Source of the DNA: Bacteroidota bacterium
GTDB taxonomy: Bacteria; Bacteroidota; Bacteroidia; B-17B0; Aurantibacillaceae
DNA: 43,212 nucleotides
Reading direction: 5' to 3'
Assembly: GCA_963169355.1 (NCBI GenBank)
Contig: CAUJCR010000026.1
Location: 1 to 43,212, forward strand
Of this stretch, positions 28,871 through 36,982 are shown in pieces. The notes below the pieces were generated by a model. It saw only the letters and a list, made by a program, of their open reading frames with translations. It searched no databases and was not told the origin of the DNA. How positions within the stretch are numbered: position 1 is the first letter of the stretch; the number at the start of each line of letters is the position of its first letter. Both the position numbers and the translations under genes were made by a program.

Positions 28871-28899
28871 TTGTTGAATTAGAAAAAACATTATATTTG
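28871..28899 (+). promoter_or_regulatory. Promoter of tRNA-Pro
   Basis: TTG at 28871-28873 and TATATTTG at 28892-28899 with an 18-base spacer match the Bacteroidota consensus. Transcription would start about 20 bases before the mature tRNA. Confidence 0.65.
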
Positions 28900-28924
28900 C
28901 ACTCTCATTTTTAAATGAGAAGTT

Positions 28925-28998
28925 CGGGGTGTAGCGTAGCCCGGTATCGCGCCACATTTGGGATGTGGAGGTCGTCAGTTCGAATCTGGCCACCCCGA
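28925..28998 (+). tRNA. tRNA-Pro, anticodon TGG
   Basis: A full cloverleaf can be drawn. The acceptor arms are CGGGGTG and CACCCCG (7 bp), the anticodon stem CCACA/TGTGG carries loop TTTGGGA (anticodon TGG, reads CCA and other Pro codons), and the T arm GTCAG-TTCGAAT-CTGGC has the conserved TTCGAAT loop. The discriminator base is A; the 3' CCA is not encoded. Promoter upstream and terminator downstream are both visible, so it is a single-gene unit. Confidence 0.97.
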
Positions 28999-29013
28999 CT
29001 GAAAGGAAAAAAC

Positions 29014-29046
29014 AAAGCTCAATAGTAATATTGGGCTTTTTATTTT
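29014..29046 (+). terminator. Terminator of tRNA-Pro
   Basis: AAAGCTCAATA (29014-29024) and TATTGGGCTTT (29029-29039) form an 11-bp stem (one T-G wobble) with a GTAA loop, followed by TTATTTT. It lies 16 bases after the tRNA and just before the stop of the opposing 138-aa gene. Confidence 0.85.
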
Positions 29047-29049
29047 AAA

Positions 29050-29466
29050 CTATAGTCCCATCTTTTCTATTATCTCGATTTTATAATGTGTATCGAGTGA
29101 GTAGGCGAGAGTGGCATTATTTTTTAGAAATAAATAAATATGGAGGGCTTTTTTATAACAATTAATGGCTTCTTGTTCTTTAACGGGGTTAAGTAATTGG
29201 TAATAGGCTGCTTTTTCAAATAGTAAATCGGCTATTATTTTAAGTTGTTCATCGTTTAGTTTTTCTTTATCTGTAAGTAGCTGCACTATTTGTTCGGTGT
29301 TTAGTTCTTCTACAAATTCAATTTCGGTATTGGTAAATTTTGAAACAGCTTCATTAATTAAGCGTTCCATCTCGTCAGGTTCTTGCTTGTTTTTAAAGCC
29401 AATGATAAGGGCAAGAACCTTTCCAAATTCTTCTAATTGTTTTATTAGATAATCACGCTTCAACAT
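29050..29466 (-). CDS. Small helical protein, last gene of the nusB-coaE cluster, function unknown
   Basis: 138 aa, no signal peptide, almost entirely helical. The N-terminal part reads DYLIKQLEEFGKVLALIIGF and the C-terminal part reads like a single TPR-type hairpin (NPVKEQEAINCYKKALHIYL). I recognise no named family, though this type of protein is common behind coaE in Bacteroidota. Its ATG lies within the last codons of coaE (14-base overlap), so it is translationally coupled. Probably cytosolic. Confidence 0.75.
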   Translation of the reverse strand: MLKRDYLIKQLEEFGKVLALIIGFKNKQEPDEMERLINEAVSKFTNTEIEFVEELNTEQIVQLLTDKEKLNDEQLKIIADLLFEKAAYYQLLNPVKEQEAINCYKKALHIYLFLKNNATLAYSLDTHYKIEIIEKMGL

Positions 29467-30043
29467 GTTTTTTTATGTTGTGTAAACAGGCTTGTAATTG
29501 CGGAATAACGGCTTTCTCGCCACTATTGTCAATTACAAAGTTAGCTAATTTTGTTTTTTCTTCGTCGCTCCATTGTGCTTGCATTCGTTGTTTAATGGCA
29601 TCAATACTTATTTGACTTCTATTTAAAACACGTTGTATTCTCACTGGTTCGGGAGCGGTAACTAGGATATTAAATGGCAACTCTTTATATATACCAGTTT
29701 CAAATAACAGTGCACTCTCTTTAATGATAATTTTTTGCGGAGCTTGGTTGTTTTTAAATGTTATAAAATCTTGTTTTACCGCAGGATGAATAATTGCATT
29801 AAGTTTATGCAGTAAATATTGATTTGAAAACACTTTTTTGGATATAAAAGTATGGTTAAGTGTTGTGTTATTTAGGTACGCTTCGTTACCTAGTAATTGA
29901 ATAATCTGGGTCTTAACACTAGTATTAAAGTACATTAGCTTAGCACGTTCATCGGAGTTATAAATGATGCACCCCATCACTTCTAATACTTGTGCGATGG
30001 TGGTTTTACCACTTCCTATGCCTCCTGTTAAGCCTACTATCAT
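29453..30043 (-). CDS. coaE: Dephospho-CoA kinase
   Basis: 196 aa. Catalyses the last step of coenzyme A synthesis, ATP-dependent phosphorylation of dephospho-CoA. It starts MIVGLTGGIGSGKTT with the P-loop at residues 6-14, followed by the family's Asp-containing segment (YNSDERAKLMYF), the lid region and the NVLVTAP-like strand (PFNILVTAPEPVRIQRVLNR). The start overlaps the YbbR stop by one base (TAATG). Length is normal. Confidence 0.95.
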   Translation of the reverse strand: MIVGLTGGIGSGKTTIAQVLEVMGCIIYNSDERAKLMYFNTSVKTQIIQLLGNEAYLNNTTLNHTFISKKVFSNQYLLHKLNAIIHPAVKQDFITFKNNQAPQKIIIKESALLFETGIYKELPFNILVTAPEPVRIQRVLNRSQISIDAIKQRMQAQWSDEEKTKLANFVIDNSGEKAVIPQLQACLHNIKKHVEA

Positions 30044-31008
30044 TATTTGTAAATTAAATAAGTAATATGTGCGGGCGATATATTGCTAATTTTTATTTCT
30101 TCGGGTGAGCGAATAATTTCTATTGGTAGTTCTTTTTGTTTGTTTTTTATTAAATCGTAATCTACCACTGCTTTAAAAGAATCTTCATGAATATTGTCAA
30201 AATCTTTCATGGCAACTAGGTAGGTAATTGTTGTAAAGCTTGGTAATAGTTTAATGGTACTTTTATCATCCTTATTTCTTATGTGAATGGGTATTTTTAT
30301 ACTCGTTTCAATGAGTTTATCTACATTAAAAATAACTTGCACATCTTTTACATTATAATTGATATTGGAGTACGGTTTTTTTAAGGCAATGGTATTAGAG
30401 AAGTTTTCTTTGACGTTTTTTAAATTAAGGTAATAGGTGTAAACAGTATCCATTTTACTTAAACTAATACTATCACCTGAAACACTTACATAAGCTGGAT
30501 TAATCATAGGCTTAGTTACAACATGAAAGCCCTCGGCACAATTAATCTTTAAATCTGGTTTTACAGGTAATAATTTTGAGTGCCATTTACTGTTAGAAAA
30601 AAATAAAGTATCTGGTCTTATTTTTAAAATTTCTACATCGGTATTAATACATTGTTTGAGGTTAAAGTAACTGTTATTAATGCTATATGCCTGAGTTTTG
30701 GCATTGTTTTTTAGCAAGTTAAAATCAATAACCATCTCTGGTAAATTCTTTCGCATAGAAATGAATAATAGTTTTAACCCATTGGCTTTAATATCTACGC
30801 TAAGCCGTTCGGGTAATTCGCCTACAATTAATTTATGAGAAGGAAGATTTAGGAATTTTACAGGTACCTGTATGGTATATTTATAATTTCTGTTTAGTAC
30901 ATGCACCACCCAAAGTAGTGATGCAATGCCTAAACATATTAAAAAGGTACCAACTTTTTTATTGATCATTAAACGCCTAACACGTATGAGGGCATCTGAT
31001 GATTTCAT
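30043..31008 (-). CDS. YbbR-like (CdaR-like) membrane-anchored protein
   Basis: 321 aa with one N-terminal transmembrane helix (about 20-38, GTFLICLGIASLLWVVHVL) and an extracytoplasmic region of YbbR-type repeats, for example YTIQVPVKFLNLPSHKL and KLLPVKPDLKINCAEGFHV, then NPAYVSVSGDSISLSKMDTV. In Firmicutes such proteins (CdaR) regulate the diadenylate cyclase CdaA; here no cyclase gene is adjacent. In Bacteroidota it regularly sits between yajC and coaE, as here. Periplasmic orientation is inferred from the positive residues before the helix. Confidence 0.85.
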   Translation of the reverse strand: MKSSDALIRVRRLMINKKVGTFLICLGIASLLWVVHVLNRNYKYTIQVPVKFLNLPSHKLIVGELPERLSVDIKANGLKLLFISMRKNLPEMVIDFNLLKNNAKTQAYSINNSYFNLKQCINTDVEILKIRPDTLFFSNSKWHSKLLPVKPDLKINCAEGFHVVTKPMINPAYVSVSGDSISLSKMDTVYTYYLNLKNVKENFSNTIALKKPYSNINYNVKDVQVIFNVDKLIETSIKIPIHIRNKDDKSTIKLLPSFTTITYLVAMKDFDNIHEDSFKAVVDYDLIKNKQKELPIEIIRSPEEIKISNISPAHITYLIYK

Positions 31009-31024
31009 TTTTGTATAAAACTTT

Positions 31025-31345
31025 TTATGCGTTGTTGTTTAAAGTAGAGGTAGCATCTTGTGAAATGGCATTTTTAGAAATTTTCATTTTTGTACCATCT
31101 TCTACCGCCATAATAATGGTGCCATCGTCGTTAATCTTATTTACTGTTCCGTAAATGCCACCAATGGTTAATATTTTATCATTTACCTTTAATGATTCAA
31201 TGTACTTTTTAGTTTCTTTTTGTTTTTTCATTTGCGGACGAATCATAAAGAAGTAAAATACAACGATGATTAAAACTAAAGGAATAATTTGAGCAATTGG
31301 ATTTCCTTCTGCGCCTCCTGCCATTAAGATAATTAAGTTGTTCAT
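31025..31345 (-). CDS. yajC: Preprotein translocase subunit YajC
   Basis: 106 aa with one N-terminal helix (PLVLIIVVFYFFMI) followed at once by RPQMKKQKETKKYIESLK, and the domain VNDKILTIGGIYGTVNKIND. This is the standard YajC layout. It is an accessory of SecDF in the inner membrane. It lies 36 bases after the DUF1573 gene and 16 bases before the YbbR gene in the same unit. Confidence 0.95.
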   Translation of the reverse strand: MNNLIILMAGGAEGNPIAQIIPLVLIIVVFYFFMIRPQMKKQKETKKYIESLKVNDKILTIGGIYGTVNKINDDGTIIMAVEDGTKMKISKNAISQDATSTLNNNA

Positions 31346-31381
31346 GTTTTTTTTGATTTATATTATTGTTTGGTTTTTAAA

Positions 31382-31861
31382 TTATTGTGCTACAGGTAAC
31401 TGATTGGGGTTAGCATTAGTAGGTACAACTATATCAGCCTTTATATATACAATTCTAGTACTTGGTTCGCAATTTGTAACAACCGTAACTGATTTTTCTA
31501 CTATTCCTGATTTTCCCTCGCTTGCAAATATAACATCAATTACCCCTTCTTGTCCTGGAGCAATTGGCTTAGTTGGAAATTTAGGAACTGTACAACCACA
31601 ACTACCATTAGCTGCTGATATTATTAAGTTAGAACCTCCTGTGTTTTTAAATTTAAAAGCACAAGTTACTTTTTCTCCCTGTGTAATTCTTCCAAAATCG
31701 TGTGTTTCTTCTTCAAACTTTATTTCGGGTAACGAACTAGCGCCTTTTCCATCTGCTGATTGAGAGTTCATAACATCATTTGTTGAAACCTCTGTGTTAT
31801 GCTCTTTGCATGATACAAAAACCAATAAACATACTCCGAATATAAAATAAAATAATTTCAT
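31382..31861 (-). CDS. DUF1573 lipoprotein
   Basis: 159 aa. A lipobox (LVFVSC) predicts lipidation at Cys18. The mature part is a DUF1573 beta-sandwich: EIKFEEETHDFGRITQGEKV, CAFKFKNTGGSNLIISAANG with SCGCTVP, and PIAPGQEGVIDVIF. The SCGC Cys pair is conserved in the family. DUF1573 proteins are widespread in Bacteroidota and usually sit beside nusB and yajC, as here. Function unknown, probably periplasmic. Confidence 0.9.
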   Translation of the reverse strand: MKLFYFIFGVCLLVFVSCKEHNTEVSTNDVMNSQSADGKGASSLPEIKFEEETHDFGRITQGEKVTCAFKFKNTGGSNLIISAANGSCGCTVPKFPTKPIAPGQEGVIDVIFASEGKSGIVEKSVTVVTNCEPSTRIVYIKADIVVPTNANPNQLPVAQ

Positions 31862-31905
31862 TGTATAATGTTACTAAATTAGGCTGTAAATTTAGTTTTT
31901 TATCT

Positions 31906-32472
31906 TTAATTATTTAGCCAATTATTGATAATTGTTTCGCCAAATTGAGATAAGATGGACTCTGGGTGAAACTGTACGCCTCGCACTTTATGTTGTAGAT
32001 GTTTCAGAGCCATAATATTTCCTGCTTCGTCGGTGGCTGTTATTTGTAAATGTTGAGGTAACAATGTTGGATTAACAACCCATGAGTGATAGCGACCTAC
32101 TGAAAATGAGGATGGGCAATTATTAAATAAATAATCATTTTGAATGATATTAATAGAAGTAGATTGTCCGTGGCATACACTAGTTAGGTTTTTTAAAGTA
32201 GCTCCGTAGTTTTCGCCTATGGCTTGTAATCCAAGACAAATTCCTAAAATATCTTTGTGTTCAGCATATCTTTTTAATAGTTGAGGCATTATACCTGCAT
32301 CTTTTGGTAAACCTGGTCCTGGTGATAATAAAATTTTATCGTATTGGTTTATGTCGTTAAGGGTTATTTTATCGTTTCTAATAACATCAAAAGCAATAGG
32401 ACTTACTTTCTCAATTAAATGAACTAAGTTATAGGTAAAACTATCGTAATTATCTAATACCAAAAGTTTCAT
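31906..32472 (-). CDS. Glutamine amidotransferase, anthranilate / aminodeoxychorismate synthase component II
   Basis: 188 aa, class I glutamine amidotransferase. It starts LLVLDNYDSFTYNLVHLIEK, has the oxyanion segment SPGPGLPKDAG, the catalytic Cys in ILGICLGLQAIGE and the His-x-Glu pair in GVQFHPESIL. It supplies ammonia to TrpE or PabB. No trpE, pabB or other trp gene is in the window, so whether it serves tryptophan or folate synthesis (or both) cannot be told. Its position inside the nusB-yajC cluster is unusual; gaps are 25 bases to nusB and 44 to DUF1573. Confidence 0.92.
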   Translation of the reverse strand: MKLLVLDNYDSFTYNLVHLIEKVSPIAFDVIRNDKITLNDINQYDKILLSPGPGLPKDAGIMPQLLKRYAEHKDILGICLGLQAIGENYGATLKNLTSVCHGQSTSINIIQNDYLFNNCPSSFSVGRYHSWVVNPTLLPQHLQITATDEAGNIMALKHLQHKVRGVQFHPESILSQFGETIINNWLNN

Positions 32473-32497
32473 TTAATAGTATGCTGAATGACGTGGA

Positions 32498-33436
32498 TTA
32501 GCCTTCCAATAATCCTCTGCCAGTTTTATGAATTTTGTTGTCTTGTTTTAGCTCGGTAATAATTTTATCTAGCACGCCATTAATAAATACTTTACTATTA
32601 GGGGTGCTATACTCTTTACTAATATCAATATATTCGTTTAATGATACTTTTACAGGCACATTACTTACGTGTAAAAATTCGGCAATTGCCATTTTCATCA
32701 GCAAAATATCCATTGCAGCAATTCTTTCCAATTCCCAATTTTTAGTTTTGCTATCAATCATTTTTTCATATTCTTTATCGCCAGCAATTGTTTTTCTAAA
32801 CAAGGTGGTTATAAATTGCTTATCGTCTTCAGCATCTTTGTATAATGGTATAAGTTCAAACGAACCGCTAAAGTTTTCAATGGTTTTTACTACCATCGAA
32901 AAAGCACCATAAGTATCATCTGCCCAATGAATGTTTCTGTCTTCAAATAAATGATTGAGTAATTCATGTTCATATAAAAATTCGGTGGCTAACGACACCA
33001 TAAACTGTTTATCTTCTTTTGCAGATGGCGTGGTAGATGACAGGTAATTTTTATATAAATCTGTTTGACGTATTTCTAAAAATAATTTGCGAACCAAATC
33101 AAAATCATTTTGCCATGAGATTTTACGTTTATTTACTTCTTTTTTTAGTTCTTCGGAGTTTGAAATGGAAACTAAAAAGCTGTTTTCAATAAAACGTAAA
33201 TTGGGTTCTAAATCTTCTTTACTAGGTAAGCGCTTGTTTTTATTTTCTTCGATTACTAAATGCGCTGTGTGATGAATATCGGTTAATAACACAAGGATGT
33301 GTAAGTACAAATCGTAAATTTTTTCTAAGCTTTTAAAAAGTTCTTTCTCGTAAATGCCTATATCTGGATTTTCTTGTTGAAAATACGAATATAGCGTTTG
33401 CATGGTTTTAATACGGAGATAGCGTCTATTAAGCAT
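32498..33436 (-). CDS. nusB: Transcription antitermination factor NusB, long Bacteroidota form
   Basis: 312 aa, about twice the E. coli length, as usual in Bacteroidota. The N-terminus (MLNRRYLRIKTMQTLYSYFQ) and the C-terminal NusB core (ERIAAMDILLMKMAIAEFL, VPVKVSLNEYIDISKEYSTP, SKVFINGVLDKI) are clear, with an extra helical region between them. NusB binds boxA RNA with NusE for rRNA antitermination. It is the first gene of the cluster; the likely promoter is embedded in the upstream gene's terminator hairpin (33494-33523). Confidence 0.93.
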   Translation of the reverse strand: MLNRRYLRIKTMQTLYSYFQQENPDIGIYEKELFKSLEKIYDLYLHILVLLTDIHHTAHLVIEENKNKRLPSKEDLEPNLRFIENSFLVSISNSEELKKEVNKRKISWQNDFDLVRKLFLEIRQTDLYKNYLSSTTPSAKEDKQFMVSLATEFLYEHELLNHLFEDRNIHWADDTYGAFSMVVKTIENFSGSFELIPLYKDAEDDKQFITTLFRKTIAGDKEYEKMIDSKTKNWELERIAAMDILLMKMAIAEFLHVSNVPVKVSLNEYIDISKEYSTPNSKVFINGVLDKIITELKQDNKIHKTGRGLLEG

Positions 33437-33487
33437 AAAGAACGATTTTTTTTAATTAGGTTTAATGTGTGAGTTTAGTATGGTTCA

Positions 33488-33539
33488 AAAAAACAAAGGT
33501 ATAGAAAGTTTACTTAATTTCAACTTTCTATACCTTTTT
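33488..33539 (-). terminator. Terminator of the leucine-dehydrogenase-type gene
   Basis: AAAGGTATAGAAAGTT (33495-33510) and AACTTTCTATACCTTT (33522-33537) form a perfect 16-bp stem with an 11-base loop. On the minus strand it lies 15 bases after the dehydrogenase stop and is followed by GTTTTTTTG, a good T-tract. Confidence 0.85.
33494..33523 (-). promoter_or_regulatory. Probable nusB promoter, inside a terminator hairpin
   Basis: On the minus strand TTG (33523-33521), a 19-base spacer and TACCTTTG (33501-33494) match the -33/-7 consensus exactly. The start would be near 33486, leaving a 50-base leader to the nusB ATG. The boxes overlap the hairpin that terminates the upstream dehydrogenase gene. 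Confidence 0.55.
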
Positions 33540-33552
33540 AATACTGCTTTTT

Positions 33553-34656
33553 TTACATTACAGCGTTTATTTTAGCAATACTTGCTATGCGTTGTTCGGC
33601 TATATAGTTAGCTGCCGCATAGGTTGGTATGTTTTGAGTTTTAGCGGTTTGAATAATGTTCCAAGTAGTATCATAAATTTTTTCGGCATGAGATAAGGCA
33701 CGCTCGCGGTTGTAACCATCTAATTCATAATACACATTAATAACGCCACCCGCATTTACTACAAAGTCTGGAGCGTATAAAATGCCTTTGCTTTTCACTA
33801 ATTCACCGTGTTTTTTCTCGTCGGCTAATTGGTTGTTGGCTGCTCCGCATATTACCGAACATTTTAAGCGCGATAAGGTATCGTCATTTACCGTTGCACC
33901 TAAAGCACATGGCGCATAAATGTCAATATCTAAATCAAACATTTTATCTGCACTTACATATTCTGCTTTGTATTTATCTACAGCTAATTTTACACGTTCT
34001 TCGGTAATGTCATATACATATACTTTTGCACCTTCTTTAATAATGTGTTCAATTAAATGCAAACCTACATTTCCTGCACCTTGTACTAAAACTTTTTTGC
34101 CCGATAAATTATCGCTACCAAAAGCTTCTTTAGCACTCGCTTTCATACTTACATACACGCCATAAGCTGTAACAGGCGATGGATCTCCACTTCCACCCAT
34201 GGTAACAGGTAATCCACTCACATAGTCGGTTTCCATTTTTATCATTTCCATGTCGCGGCTACTCATGGCTACATCTTCGGCTGTAATGTATTTACCACCA
34301 AGACTATTTACAAATTTCCCAAAACGACGTAATAAGGCTTCGTTTTTTAATTTTTTTGGATCGCCCATAATTACGGCCTTTCCACCGCCTAAATTAATTC
34401 CTGCGGCTGATGATTTGTAAGTCATCCCTCTTGATAAACGTAACACATCGGTTAAGGCTTCCATTTCGTTGTTGTAATTCCAAAAACGTGTTCCTCCAAG
34501 CGAAGGACCAAGTACAGTATTGTGTATAGCAATAATGGCTTTTAATCCTGTGGCATTATCGTTGCAAAATAAAATTTGTTCGTGGTCATAAATTCCCATT
34601 TGACTTATAACCGGATTCAAGCTAAGGCTTGTTTCTTTTATATCTTTTACTTCCAT
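33553..34656 (-). CDS. Leucine dehydrogenase-type Glu/Leu/Phe/Val dehydrogenase
   Basis: 367 aa amino-acid dehydrogenase that reversibly deaminates a branched-chain amino acid with NAD. Motifs: GPSLGGTRFW, LRLSRGMTYKSSAAGINLGG with the catalytic lysine region, GGKAVIMGDP, and the Rossmann NAD site VLVQGAGNVGLHLIEHI. The length and the GGTRFW / GLNLGGGK-type pattern fit leucine/valine dehydrogenases better than glutamate dehydrogenase. It likely serves branched-chain amino-acid catabolism or supply of branched-chain fatty acid precursors. It stands alone: divergent from the PagL-like gene and closed by its own terminator. Confidence 0.93.
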   Translation of the reverse strand: MEVKDIKETSLSLNPVISQMGIYDHEQILFCNDNATGLKAIIAIHNTVLGPSLGGTRFWNYNNEMEALTDVLRLSRGMTYKSSAAGINLGGGKAVIMGDPKKLKNEALLRRFGKFVNSLGGKYITAEDVAMSSRDMEMIKMETDYVSGLPVTMGGSGDPSPVTAYGVYVSMKASAKEAFGSDNLSGKKVLVQGAGNVGLHLIEHIIKEGAKVYVYDITEERVKLAVDKYKAEYVSADKMFDLDIDIYAPCALGATVNDDTLSRLKCSVICGAANNQLADEKKHGELVKSKGILYAPDFVVNAGGVINVYYELDGYNRERALSHAEKIYDTTWNIIQTAKTQNIPTYAAANYIAEQRIASIAKINAVM

Positions 34657-34727
34657 AACAATGGTTTTAATTTCGGGCTAATTTAGTGTTTAAAGTATAG
34701 AAAATCAAAAATCTATCATTAAATTCG

Positions 34728-35852
34728 GTGCATATTTTGAGAAAAAAGCTAACATATTTTTTTATTGCTATAATTACCTCGGTTTCTGCTCAGCAAAAAA
34801 TGACGGGCACTAAAGATTTTTATTTAAAAGTAGCGCCAACCTATGGTTTTATTTTTGAGCACCGTAGCACTATTGGCAATCTTGTAAAAGGCTATGTGCC
34901 TGGTCTTGAAATAGATTTTGTGAAACCTACAACGGGAACTAAAAATTGGCATCGCGAAAACAATTTTCCTGAGGTTGGCTTATCGTTTAATTTTATAGAT
35001 TTTGCAAATCCTAAGCAATTAGGCTATTGCTATGCTTTATCGCCTTATATTGAAATTCCATTAAATAAAAAAGTAAGAGCAATTCGCCCTATTTTACGTG
35101 TGTGCTGGGGTTTATCGTACCTTACCAAAAAATTTGATATAGATAAAAACCCTAAGAATATTGCTATTGCTAGCCATCTAAATACTTACGTGCAATGGAA
35201 AATGATATGGCACATTAATTTAAGTGATAAATTTAGAATGGAACCAGGTTTATCTTTTGCACATGCTTCTAATGGGCGTTCGCAAGTACCAAACTTAGGA
35301 TTAAATGTGGTGTCATTAAACTTAGGGTTAACCTATAAAATACATGGCGATGTACCAAAGGCCAACCTCATGGATTCAACATCGGTGTGGAATAGTAAAC
35401 ATGAAATTTTAGTGTGGGATGCGGCTGGCTTTAATGAACATGAGCCACCTGGAGGTCCCAAATATTTTACCAATACCTTTGGTGCCAATTACTATTATAA
35501 TGTAAGAAATACGCATAAATGGGGTGGAGGAGTAGATGTGTGTTACGACACTCAAAATTTTTATCATTTAGAAACCTCTGGAAATCCTGCACAAAACTGG
35601 ACAGATGTTTTGCAATTAGGTGTAAAAGTATGTTACGCATATAATGTGGGACAAATTAGTTTTCCTATTGAGATGGGGTATTATGCCGTTTCAAAACCGA
35701 AAGAAGATGGTCCTATTTTTCACCGCATAGGAATTCGTTATTACCTAAAAAATGGATTAATGCTTAATTTTACAATGAAATCGCATTGGGCTGTAGCAGC
35801 CCATTTTGATTATGGTATCGGCTATCGTTTTGGTATAAGAAAGAAAAAATAA
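34728..35852 (+). CDS. Acyloxyacyl hydrolase (PagL-like lipid A deacylase)
   Basis: 374 aa with a signal peptide (YFFIAIITSVSAQ) and beta-barrel strands throughout. The segment LSFAHASNGRSQVPNLGLN contains the His-x-Ser-Asn signature of PagL-type lipid A 3-O-deacylases, as in Bacteroidota acyloxyacyl hydrolases. It is therefore likely an outer-membrane enzyme removing an acyl chain from lipid A. It is roughly twice the size of PagL. The start is GTG 34728; a TTG three codons on is possible. The DUF2807 lipoprotein gene begins one base after its stop. Enzyme activity is a family inference. Confidence 0.83.
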   Translation: MHILRKKLTYFFIAIITSVSAQQKMTGTKDFYLKVAPTYGFIFEHRSTIGNLVKGYVPGLEIDFVKPTTGTKNWHRENNFPEVGLSFNFIDFANPKQLGYCYALSPYIEIPLNKKVRAIRPILRVCWGLSYLTKKFDIDKNPKNIAIASHLNTYVQWKMIWHINLSDKFRMEPGLSFAHASNGRSQVPNLGLNVVSLNLGLTYKIHGDVPKANLMDSTSVWNSKHEILVWDAAGFNEHEPPGGPKYFTNTFGANYYYNVRNTHKWGGGVDVCYDTQNFYHLETSGNPAQNWTDVLQLGVKVCYAYNVGQISFPIEMGYYAVSKPKEDGPIFHRIGIRYYLKNGLMLNFTMKSHWAVAAHFDYGIGYRFGIRKKK

Positions 35853-35853
35853 G

Positions 35854-36588
35854 ATGAATAAAATACTTGTATATTGTTTTATATTAATGTGTTTATTTTC
35901 TTGTAAAAAAGAAAACTTATGCGATTGCGTAAAAACCACTGGCAGTCATAAAGTAGAGTATAGAAGTCTGCAAAATTTTAGATGCATTTATTTAAAAGAT
36001 AAAATGGATTTATACATTACACAAGACTCGAGTTATGAAGTTAGAGTAGAAGCCGGAAGTAATTTAATGGGTTTAATTAAAACCGAGTTAGACGGAGAAA
36101 CCTTAAAAGTATTTAACAACAACCGTTGTAATTGGGTAAGAGGATACAAACATAAAATTAATGTATATGTGTCGGCGCCATATTTTAAACATTTAAAAAA
36201 TGAAGGATTGGGAACTATTAAAAGTACCAATACCATAACGCAAGATGAAATATCTATTAGAGTAGAAAATTCGGGAGATGTAAATTTAGATGTCAATGCC
36301 AATACTGTTATTTGTAGCTCGCATGGTAATGGCGATACATACTTGAGTGGTACAACTCATAATTTACAAAGTGATTATAATGGAACTAATTATTTATACG
36401 CATACGGATTAACTATAACCAACTATGTATATTTACATAGTGTTTCAATAGGTCATGCCTATATTAATGCGCCAAATAATGGCTTAATGGATATACAAAT
36501 AGACAGAGCAGGTAATATATTTTATAAAGGAAATCCATCTACTATTAATTTAACCCAAAAAGGAAAGGGTAGATTAATACAAGAGTAA
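35854..36588 (+). CDS. DUF2807 (head-GIN) lipoprotein
   Basis: 244 aa. A lipobox (LMCLFSC) predicts lipidation at Cys17. The mature protein is a right-handed beta-helix-like DUF2807 / putative auto-transporter adhesin head domain: IYLKDKMDLYITQDSSYEVR, EAGSNLMGLIKTELDGETL, HLKNEGLGTIKST, ISIRVENSGDVNLDV. These proteins are common in Bacteroidota, often surface exposed and of unknown role. The start is one base after the hydrolase stop, so the two are coupled. The next 145 bases hold the toxin-antitoxin promoter. Confidence 0.88.
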   Translation: MNKILVYCFILMCLFSCKKENLCDCVKTTGSHKVEYRSLQNFRCIYLKDKMDLYITQDSSYEVRVEAGSNLMGLIKTELDGETLKVFNNNRCNWVRGYKHKINVYVSAPYFKHLKNEGLGTIKSTNTITQDEISIRVENSGDVNLDVNANTVICSSHGNGDTYLSGTTHNLQSDYNGTNYLYAYGLTITNYVYLHSVSIGHAYINAPNNGLMDIQIDRAGNIFYKGNPSTINLTQKGKGRLIQE

Positions 36589-36680
36589 TCGTTATGATTA
36601 TTGACTTTTGTACTTAATCATTAAATAAAATTAGTTTTTATCTTAATTTATTTACTTACACATTATAGGCTAATCTGAAT

Positions 36681-36711
36681 TTTGAATTTATGAAATTTAT
36701 ACGTATATTTG
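36681..36711 (+). promoter_or_regulatory. Promoter of the toxin-antitoxin pair
   Basis: TTTG (36681-36684) and TATATTTG (36704-36711) are separated by 19 bases, a consensus Bacteroidota promoter. The start would be near 36718, 16 bases before the antitoxin ATG. Confidence 0.7.
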
Positions 36712-36722
36712 TAATTAAATTA

Positions 36723-36730
36723 ACACGTGT
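36723..36730 (+). promoter_or_regulatory. Palindromic operator candidate for toxin-antitoxin autoregulation
   Basis: ACACGTGT is a perfect 8-bp palindrome between the predicted transcription start and the ATG at 36734. A related ACGTAT lies in the -7 region (36701-36706). Antitoxins commonly repress their own promoter at such sites. Short palindromes also occur by chance. Confidence 0.35.
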
Positions 36731-36733
36731 ATT

Positions 36734-36982
36734 ATGACCACTAAACTCACCTTAACAATTGATGATTCTGTTATCTCAGTTGCTAAAAAATACGCTAAGA
36801 AAAAAGGGAGAAGCCTCTCGGATATAATTGAAAACTATCTAAAATCTTTAACGTCAAAAGAACATCAAGAAGAGAAGATTTCTCCTAAAATATTAGCGTT
36901 AATGGGTACTGTTCAGTTATCAGATGATTTTGATTATAAAAAGGAATTAACTAAAGCGTTGGCAAAAAAGTATAAGCGATGA
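36734..36982 (+). CDS. Antitoxin of a VapBC-type pair (DUF6364-like, ribbon-helix-helix)
   Basis: 82 aa. The N-terminus TTKLTLTIDDSVISVAKKYA followed by KKKGRSLSDIIENYLKSL is the strand-helix-helix pattern of DUF6364-type ribbon-helix-helix antitoxins. The C-terminal half (ISPKILALMGTVQLSDDFDY) would wrap the toxin. It has its own promoter at 36681-36711 and a palindrome before the ATG. The stop overlaps the toxin ATG by 4 bases (ATGA arrangement), as usual for such pairs. Confidence 0.88.
   Translation: MTTKLTLTIDDSVISVAKKYAKKKGRSLSDIIENYLKSLTSKEHQEEKISPKILALMGTVQLSDDFDYKKELTKALAKKYKR

Noticed and set aside
36589..36680. TAATC/GATTA repeat after the DUF2807 gene as a terminator
   Set aside because: The stem is only 5 bp, AT-rich and lacks a T-tract.
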